From Corylus avellana (Eukaryota; Streptophyta; Magnoliopsida; Fagales; Betulaceae): 64,000 bases of DNA. Shown here piece after piece: positions 57,012-64,000 of the stretch. The position numbers were made by a program, and so were the translations under genes. Where the stretch lies: contig NC_081544.1 in NCBI RefSeq assembly GCF_901000735.1, forward strand, positions 13,132,850 to 13,196,849. Direction: 5' to 3'. Each line of letters begins with the position of its first letter. The first letter of the stretch is position 1. The notes under the pieces were generated by a model, which saw nothing but the letters and a program-made list of their open reading frames with translations, was not told the DNA's origin and did no database searches.

Positions 57012-59949
57012 TGATACAAAAGAGATTAACTTAGCATAACTTTTCCAAGGTTCTCTATTGCTTTAAATGGAAACCTTGTTGGCTACTTTGAAGGTAGAGA
57101 GTTAAGACAAGGTCATCCAATTTTCCCATATCTACTTGTGATTGCTATGGAGATACTTTCCAAATTGTTGGAAGGGGTGTCAAAAGAATGGAAAGGAATT
57201 TGGATATCATCCTCCATAATCTGAAATTCAGCTTACTCATCTCTGTTTTGCGGATGAGCTTCTGCTATTCTCGGTGGCTACATTGCAGTTGAAAAAAGTG
57301 CTTCTTGAATTTGTTGAGTTGTCTGGTTTGCAAGCAAATCCAGCAAAGATCTCGTTTTACTGTGCTGGTGTGTCACAGAGAGTGAAGGAGCAGTTGCTAG
57401 AATGTCTAAATATGAGGGAATGGAAGCTTCCAGTAAAATGCTTAAGAGTGCCTTTGATTTCAATCGGTTCTATATAGCATCCAAGTCCATTGGTCAATAT
57501 CTTCATTTTGCCTAAGAAGATTTTTTTTTTTTTTTTTTGCTATTGAACAAAAGTTCAATAGGTTCTTATGGAATGGAAATGAGGACTGTCCAGCCAAAGC
57601 ATAAAGTATCTTGGGAGATGATTTGTGTCCTAAAAAGGGGAGGAGAGGAGGAGGGTTAGGGTTAAAGAGGATAGAGGAGTGGAATAAAGGTGAAATCTTG
57701 AATCATATTTGGAACTTGTTTGCCAAGTCAGAATATCTTTGGGTGGCTTGGGTTAAAGTGCATTTACTGAAGGGGAGGAGCTTTTGGCAGCTTAAAATTG
57801 AACTGAATGCTACTTGGAGTTGGAGAAAGATTCTCAAGTTGGGGGAGTTAGCTAAAAAATTCTTAAAATTCTCAGTTGGAGATGGAAGCTCTATACACTT
57901 ATGGCTTGATTGGTAGCATCCGGATAAATTGGAAGAAAAATTAGCAAGTGTAATGAAGGAAAAAGAGTGGGATTGGCAGCCAAGAATGGCTTGATGGAAG
58001 CTAATATCATTTTCTTGTGCACTTTAAAACTGTCTCTCTACCGCACTTCAAAACTGCCTCTCTACTGGGGATAGACTGATGCAATGGAGATATAGAGGAG
58101 AAGTGAGATGTTTATTTTGCAGAAATGTTATTGAATGCCGGGACCATCTATTATTTTGAGTGTGGGTTCAGTAAAAGAGTTCGGAGGGAAGTGATGAAGA
58201 GATGCTTGCCACATATCCATAGTTTGGGAGGAAATTATAAGTCAGGGAATTAAAGAATGAAGGAATAGGAGCATGAGAGCTTCGGCTATTAGACTGGCTT
58301 GGAGAGCAACTGTTTGTCATATCTGGAGGCAAAGGAATGACCTGAAACATGGCAATCAGGACAGATCAAAAGACAAATGCTGCAAGATATAGCATGGGCA
58401 GTGGGGCACATAATTTTGGGGATGGGAAAATTTAAGAGTGATGAAAATGCTGATATTTGTAATAATTGGGGCATATATCAGAATTTATTGTTGTGAGTAA
58501 ATGGGGTGGGTGGTGATAGGAATTCTGTATAGCTGTGTTGGATGTATTAATTGTTAAGAGTTTGATGTTTGTTTGTTGATAGTTAAATCTGAACGTGTTG
58601 TATTGGGTAAATGTTGTAGTTTGGGGGTAGATGCTTTGTGTAGCATCAATTGGTCCAGCATATTGCTAAAGAGTTCCGTAAATCTTTGATTTGTTGTTTA
58701 TAGAAATTCATTCATCTAAAAAAACAAAGATTAACTTAGCAACTTATCAAACCAATGAAATTTAAAATGAAAAATGCCAAGGAGAAAACAGCATTTTTGC
58801 CTCATTTGACTACCTCCCGATCCCATGCATACAGAGTAACTGCTGTACAGAGGTTGTTGAATCAAAGTTTGAATCATAACCATATTTGCAAAAAGAAAAG
58901 AGTTGAAAAGATGCAGATAATTAATCGAAGATAAAATTATGTCACACTTACTGATAACCAAACGAAAAAGCCATTGATATCAAGGCTCTATCTATTATGT
59001 GGCAAATATCCAGTAAAAGGAAGAAGTCGATAGTGTCTAGACACTATATAATGAATCTATACATTCATAAGATATAAGATGCATAATAGATGGACAAACG
59101 GCTTGTTTTCCCAAAAGGTAGGAGGTAAGATTAAAACAAAAAGATGCTTTCTGGCATTATTTGGATGAAAAATAATCTGTTCTTAAATTAATTCTTCCAG
59201 TAATATGACAGTTTGACCTGATGTAGACTTCCCAACATCAAATGAAATCCTTCTCTTTTGTCATATTATCACTGGCTCATTTTCAGAAAAATGTTAGGTA
59301 ACTTGCAAGTTATAAACGCTTATATACAATGGGGAATGAAACATAATAACGTATTTTAGGTGACTAACATGTTCAGAAAATATAAACATAGTAAATATGA
59401 AGAAAAAACATTTTGAAACCAGTATAGAGCATGGTCATGGGAAAGGCAAGTAATACTCACAGCAGCAAAATGGTTAACATCCCGATGGTGAGCTTCATCA
59501 GCACGAATCACAGTTACAACATCCTCTAGTGTTGCATCCTTGGGTAGCTTCCAGTAGTCTATTGCAATAGCAGGAGCCTGAACATTTTCAATTGCTCCAC
59601 TAGTGATCTCGTTCAAATACTCTGTATATGAGTATACAGCCTCCTCCTCCAGGTAACCAACAATTCTATGGGCCAGTTTGGGGGAGAGTAGATATGCAAT
59701 AAAGTAAGCATTGAAGAAGACTCCCTGCACAGCGAGAACCAGCAGTCTTTCATACCATTTGGGCTTCACGAGTTCAATCATTGTCATCAGGTGCATTCTC
59801 TCATTCTCTGCTTCTTCAAGCAGCGCTTTGATCCAACCACCACTATGCTCGAACTTGCGGAGAGACCTCAGGTGCAGCAGCATTCCTCCTACCATACCAG
59901 GAACAGCTGCCACTGTCTCCAGCATCATTGCATGACACCCATACCGTCT
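56373..59949 (-). CDS. AOX: Alternative oxidase, exons 3 and 4 (AOX2-like, 5' part missing)
   Basis: Exon 3 is 59461-59949, exactly the 489 bp usual for plant AOX exon 3. Exon 4 is 56373-56432 (19 codons plus stop, [19 protein letters not shown]). Both have proper AG/GT borders, and the joined frame is open. The enzyme oxidises ubiquinol and reduces O2 in the inner mitochondrial membrane. All di-iron ligands in this part are present: LETVA, ENERMH, YLEEEA and [21 protein letters not shown] and [19 protein letters not shown] look like AOX2 rather than AOX1. EEEAVYSY has Tyr where most plants have His. Exons 1 and 2 (targeting peptide, WPTDLFFQ end) are not in the window; transposons fill the DNA upstream to 64000. 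The exons look functional, but an isolated fragment cannot be excluded. Confidence 0.9.
56873..57006 (+). mobile_element. tRNA-derived SINE
   Basis: 134 bp with a 16-bp perfect target duplication ATAGGTGATACAAAAG (56857-56872, 57007-57022). The tRNA-like head has an A-box-like agctcaatcggctgggg and a B-box agttcgaatcc, followed by a short pyrimidine-rich body, cttgtgtagacatg, and an (AT)n tail. Confidence 0.85.
57037..58727 (+). mobile_element. 5'-truncated LINE in AOX intron
   Basis: 1.7 kb bounded by AGATTAACTTAGCA at 57023-57036 and 58728-58741. It begins inside the reverse transcriptase ([20 protein letters not shown], then [13 protein letters not shown] in frame pieces). A zinc-region-like part follows ([33 protein letters not shown]), and it ends in an A-rich tail. 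Stops and frameshifts are frequent. The left target copy overlaps the sequence just after the SINE, so it landed directly next to the SINE. Confidence 0.85.
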
Positions 59950-60103
59950 CTGCAATATGTTATAAAATTAAAATCAAAGTGGCGAGCATATACTTTGGAA
60001 ACAATGGCAAGAAGCAAACAATAGGATCGCCAGCAAATGCTGCCCACAGAGAAGGAAAATTCATCTTTTGAAGTTTGGTACATTCACTGGAAAGTAGATA
60101 TAT

Positions 60104-61150
60104 TTAACAAAAAACTGCAATTTGATATGAATTTGATATGTTGATTGCTGCAAAGAGCATGCATGACGTTGACAAGTTGAAATCTTTGTTTGCAAGGAAT
60201 TTGATATGAAAGATTTGTATGCTGCTAGCAAGATTCTTCATACGGAGGTACATGAACAGAAAGGCTGAAAAATTGTGGGTGTCTAAGAAAAATTGTGTCA
60301 AGAAGGTGTTGGAGAAGTTTACTATGAATAATGCTAAAGCAGTAAGTACCACTGGCGAATCACTTCAAGTCGTCTGCTAGTCAATGCCCAAGGACAAAAG
60401 AAGAAATTAAAGATATGTCAAAGGTGAAATATGCTAGTATAGTAAGATGTTCGACGTATGTGATCGTATATACCTGTAATGACCAAGAGAAAAACGTTAG
60501 CCGCATCTGCTCTATCACTCCAAAAAAACTAGTCAATTTGAAACTTTGCCAAAATCCCTTATAAAGCATAGTTTAGCAAAGTTTCACCAACTAAGTAAGT
60601 AATATGAGACTTAGTACTCATAACTATCTTTATAAATTACCCACTCTATATGGGCTATTCATCATCTTTCCAATATAGGACCAGGGTCTTACAAACTCCC
60701 CCATCAAACCATTGACCCTCGTCAAGGCCAGTTCATGCAATGTTCTAGTATCACATGTTGTTACTAGGTGGCTCTGATACCATTTGTAACGACCCAAGAA
60801 AAAACGCTAGCTACATCTGCACTATCACCCTAAAAAGACTAGTCAATTTACAACTTCTCTAGAATCTTTTATAAAGCCCAATTTCATCTAAAAACTAAGC
60901 GATGTGGGACTTGACACTCATGACTATCTTTATAAATCACTTACTCTATATGGGCTACTCATCATCTTCCCAATATGGGACCAATGTGTTATAATACCAC
61001 GCCTGATTTGGCTCATGTAGTTAGCACAGCAAGTACATGGAAAATCCATGAATAGAGCATTTGAAAGCAGTTAAATGGATTTGCAGGCATACGAGGGGAA
61101 TTGTAGACCATGGTATTATGTTTTCCAAATAGTAGGGCTTTGTTTCAATT
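60104..61150 (+). pseudogene. Copia reverse transcriptase/RNase H remnant split by a TRIM
   Basis: Left half: DMLIAAKSMHDVDKLKSLF, KLWVSKKNCVKKVLEKF and NNAKAVSTTGES, with stops. After the TRIM it resumes with PDLAHVVSTAS and KQLNGFAG-like codons. This is the part of copia pol between the reverse transcriptase and RNase H. No LTRs of its own were found. It lies upstream of AOX exon 3, presumably in an intron. Confidence 0.75.
60475..60993 (-). mobile_element. Complete TRIM (miniature LTR retrotransposon)
   Basis: 519 bp in all: LTRs 60475-60693 (219 bp) and 60785-60993 (209 bp) around only 91 bp. Target duplications ATACC are perfect (60470-60474, 60994-60998). On the minus strand, the primer site TGGTATCAGAGCCA (60769-60782) lies beside the right LTR and a purine tract TTTGATGGGGGAGTTT beside the left LTR, so the element is in minus orientation. 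No coding sequence. Confidence 0.94.
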
Positions 61151-61151
61151 G

Positions 61152-63665
61152 TGGGATTTTGTTTTGTTTTGTTTTTTTTGATAAATAATGTATATTCAAG
61201 CAACGAGCAGAGGGACGCAACCCATGTACACGGGGAGTATACAAGGGACCCCTACTCCATACAGAAAGAAGAGCATAAATCTAGAAATTCAGAAAAAGTA
61301 GAAGTAGTTGGAATAGGCCAAGCCACTTTCCATGAAAACAGCGTTTGTAGCACCAACTTCTTCAAATGAATCAATTCTCCCTCACAATCATCAAAGCTTC
61401 GAGCATTCCGTTCTCTCCAAACACACCACATCACGCACAATGGTGCTAGTCTCCATATGTGCAAAGCAATATGATTTCCCATTTGTCTCCTCCAACTTCC
61501 CAAACACTCACTCACCCTGCGAGGCATGACCCACACAACTCCAAATAGTTGAAGAATTGCACTCCAAATCTCTGTAGCCACCTGACAATGTAGGAATAAA
61601 ATCGACTCTCTACCATGCTTGCACATGCAACACCATTCAGTCACTATAATATTCCTTCTACATAAGTTATCCAATGTTAAAATTTTTCCTAAAGCCGCCG
61701 TCCATACAAAGAAAGTCACCCTCGGTGGTGCCTTTACTTTCCAAATACTCTTCCATGAGAAACTATAAGGCCCCGAATAGGATAAAATGTGATAGTAGGA
61801 CTTGACATCAAAGACCTTCCTTCTCGATGGACTCCAACACATTGTATCCACATGTCCATGTCAAATTTTTTGTGAATAAAGCACCTCATAGAATCGAGAA
61901 ACCACATCCACTTCCCAATCATGCACAGGGCGACTAAACAATACATCCCAATGTATGCTTACATTGTGAACCTGCATATTCTCCGCCACCCAAGTATCTT
62001 TCCCACATGCAATATTGAACAATTCTGGAAAAAGGATCTTCAAATGTTTCTCCCCACACCATGCATCGTGCCGAAACGAAATTGTGGAACCCTCGCCTAC
62101 CTCATAACGCACATGGTTTGCAAAACCATTCCACCCCTTCCAAATACTTTTCCATAAACCCACTCCATAGGGCCTCCCTACCTCCTTTGAACACCACCCA
62201 TCTCTCAAACTACCATATTTAGCTTCCACCACTTTTCTCCATAGAGCATCCCTTTCTATAGCAAATCTCCATAACCACTTACCCGACAAAGCACGATTAA
62301 AATGAAGTAAGTTTCACACTCCTAACCCTCCCAAGCTCTCCAGATTGCATACTTGGGCCCAATTCACTAGGTGGAATTTGAACTCATCCCCCATGCCACC
62401 CCACAAAAAATCTCTTTGAAGTTTCTCTAGGTGATTAGCCACTTTCACTGGGATAGGAAATAACAATAAATAATATGTGGGTAAGCTGGATAGAGTGCTC
62501 TTGATCAACATTAATCTACCTCATTAGATAAATATAATCTCTTACAACCCGCTAATTTGTGCTCCATTTTCTCAATAATGCTACCCCAAATATGAGATGC
62601 CTTATGATGAACACCCAAAGGAAGACCCAAATATGGTATTGGCAATGAAGCCACTCCACACCCAAGAATATTGGCCAATCCTTCAATATCTTGAACCTCA
62701 CCTACAGCCACAATGTCTGATTTGGATAAATTTATATTCAAGCCTGACACCACTTCAAAGCACAACAGCAAGCATCTCAAATTTCGGAATTGTTCGATAC
62801 TAGGATCACAGAAAAGTAATGCGTCATCTACAAATAATAAGTGTGAAACTTTTGTACCCTCCTAATTTCGCGAACCCACCGAAAACCCCGTAAGCCTCCC
62901 TCTCTCCACTGTTGCAAACATCATCCTACTAAAAGCCTCCATTACCATCACAAACAAGAAAGGAGACAAAGGATCCCCTTGTCGCACTCCTCGAGAATTA
63001 CTAAAAAACCCAACAGGCAACCCATTAATGAGAATAGAGAAACAAACCGTAGAGATGCAATGCGCTATCCACCCCCTCCATCTCTCCCCAAATCCGCATC
63101 GCTTCAATATATAAAGAAGAAACTCCCAATTAACATGATCATATGCCTTTTCCAAATCCAGTTTACAAAGGATACCCGGTTCCCCAGACCGAATCATACT
63201 ATCCAAGCATTCATTTGCCACTAGAACAGAATCCAAAATTTGTCGACCTTTGATGTACGCATTTTGGGAGTGTGAGACAATCTTCCCCAAAACGGTCGTT
63301 AAGCGATTAGCTAGAACCTTTGAAATGATTTTATACACCCCCCCTATTAGGCCGATGGGTCAAAAATCCTTTATCTCCACTGCTCCAACTTTCTTCGAAA
63401 TTAGTGCGACAAAAGTAGCATTCAAACTCTTTTCAAATCTGCCACGATTATAAAATTTCTTAAAAACCGCCATAATATCTTCCTTTACCACTGCCCAACA
63501 CTTTTGGAAAAAAGCCATAGAAAATCCATCCGCCCCTGGCGCCTTATCCCCCTTTAAAGTTCTTACCACTTCCCATACCTCACCTTCTTCAAATTCTCTT
63601 TCCATCCAAGTGCTCTCGTCAACATCAATTGAGTTGAAGGGTTGATCCTCCATTTTCGGCCACCA
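61152..63665 (-). pseudogene. LINE ORF2, minus strand
   Basis: The minus-strand order is the end of the linker (63653-63360: LKGDKAPGADGFSMAFFQKC), reverse transcriptase (63338-62862: [45 protein letters not shown]) and connection (62780-62314: LNINLSKSDIVAVG, YLGLPLG). The zinc region follows (61851-61252: FFVWTAALGKILTLDNLCRR, WCCMCKHGRESILFLHC), with a C-terminal tail and poly-A near 61170. Frames break at a few points, the 'FADD' region lies in a gap near 62840, and the 5' side is cut by another LINE at 63670. The endonuclease and ORF1 are not visible. Confidence 0.87.
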
Positions 63666-63669
63666 CCTG

Positions 63670-64000
63670 TTTTTTTTTTTTTTGATAAGTAACAGACTTT
63701 ATTAAAAGCGTAAGGCGCCCCAAAGTACACTGGAAGTATACAAGGAGGATCACCTAACTAGAAAGGGAAAAACGTACAAGGAAATCATCATAGCTAATCG
63801 AAACCGGAAAAACAAACGCTACAGTCCAAAGATACAAAGTATGGAAACAATAGGATAAAATGTCCTCGAAAGACCTCTCCACATCCTCGAAGCACCTATT
63901 ATTTCTCTCTCTCCATAGACACCAAAAAAAGCAAGTAGGCACCATCTTCTAGACTGCAGCACTCCCCCCCCCTCCCCCCTTCCTGCAAAACACCAACAGG
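63670..64000 (-). mobile_element. Second LINE, 3' end, running off the window
   Basis: It starts with a T-run (63670-63682) and gataagtaacagac, the poly-A and tail of a minus-strand L1. A C-terminal frame follows at 63754-63945 (CFFWCLWRERNNRCFEDVER, FPVSISYDDFL). It appears inserted into the 5' part of the LINE at 61152-63665. The rest lies beyond the window. Confidence 0.8.

Larger units (their letters stand above)
56433..59460 (-). other. AOX intron 3, enlarged by insertions
   Basis: 3028 bp between exons 3 and 4. It contains a SINE (56873-57006) and a 5'-truncated LINE (57037-58727), both in the orientation opposite to the gene. The remaining ~1.2 kb, for example 58742-59460, shows nothing else. 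Confidence 0.85.

Noticed and set aside
60475..60993. TRIM as a Cassandra element
   Set aside because: Cassandra LTRs contain a 5S rRNA-like domain; none is visible in these LTRs on either strand.

Overview
This is a transposon-dense stretch of a plant nuclear genome. The spliced genes are of plant type (a sugar transport protein, an alternative oxidase, a probable mitochondrial L23 ribosomal protein). There is a nuclear-type tRNA-Asn, and the repeats are the usual plant families: Ty1/copia with initiator-Met tRNA primer sites, Ty3/gypsy with a tRNA-Asp-like primer site, L1-type LINEs with an RNase H tail, hAT, Tourist-like and MULE elements, a TRIM and a SINE. A woody eudicot is my best guess, from the general look of the repeats; the species cannot be read from the window. 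All comparisons below were made by eye.

Layout. 90-3109 (-): decayed MULE transposase. 3245-9368 (-): gag-only Ty3/gypsy element A with ATCTT target duplications, interrupted by a piece of a second gypsy element, B. 9369-14643: a 1.2-kb unit present twice; the second copy preserves the site that element A occupied. 14774-16787: MITE-like element carrying a Tourist-like element whose core is a huge GC-rich palindrome of 11-bp repeats. 17692-18696 (+): probable mitochondrial uL23 gene. 19843-39065 (+): one L1-type LINE bounded by a 15-bp target duplication and stretched to 19 kb by later insertions (a hAT element; then a 12-kb block holding a copia element that itself contains a hAT element that itself contains a small retroposed piece; and a long-inverted-repeat element).

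39.5-44.9 kb: MITEs, hAT derivatives and AT-rich DNA without genes. 44959-52860: a long-inverted-repeat element with what looks like captured coding sequence, split by a copia element (45210-51889, -) that is itself split by a solo LTR of family B. 53581-55661 (+): an intact four-exon STP-type hexose/H+ symporter gene (515 aa) with a tRNA-Asn(GTT) gene antisense in intron 2.

56373 onward (-): the last two exons of an alternative oxidase gene of AOX2 type. The ~3-kb intron between them holds a SINE and a truncated LINE. Upstream of exon 3 lie a copia remnant split by a complete TRIM, then two LINEs in minus orientation up to the window end. Exons 1-2 of the oxidase are not in the window.

No operon-like logic applies. 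The three protein genes are independent: sugar uptake at the plasma membrane, mitochondrial translation, and non-phosphorylating respiration. No new multi-gene system was found. The most unusual sequences are the 11-bp-repeat palindrome, the set of four short hAT derivatives each with its own subterminal word, and the long-inverted-repeat element with captured coding sequence.
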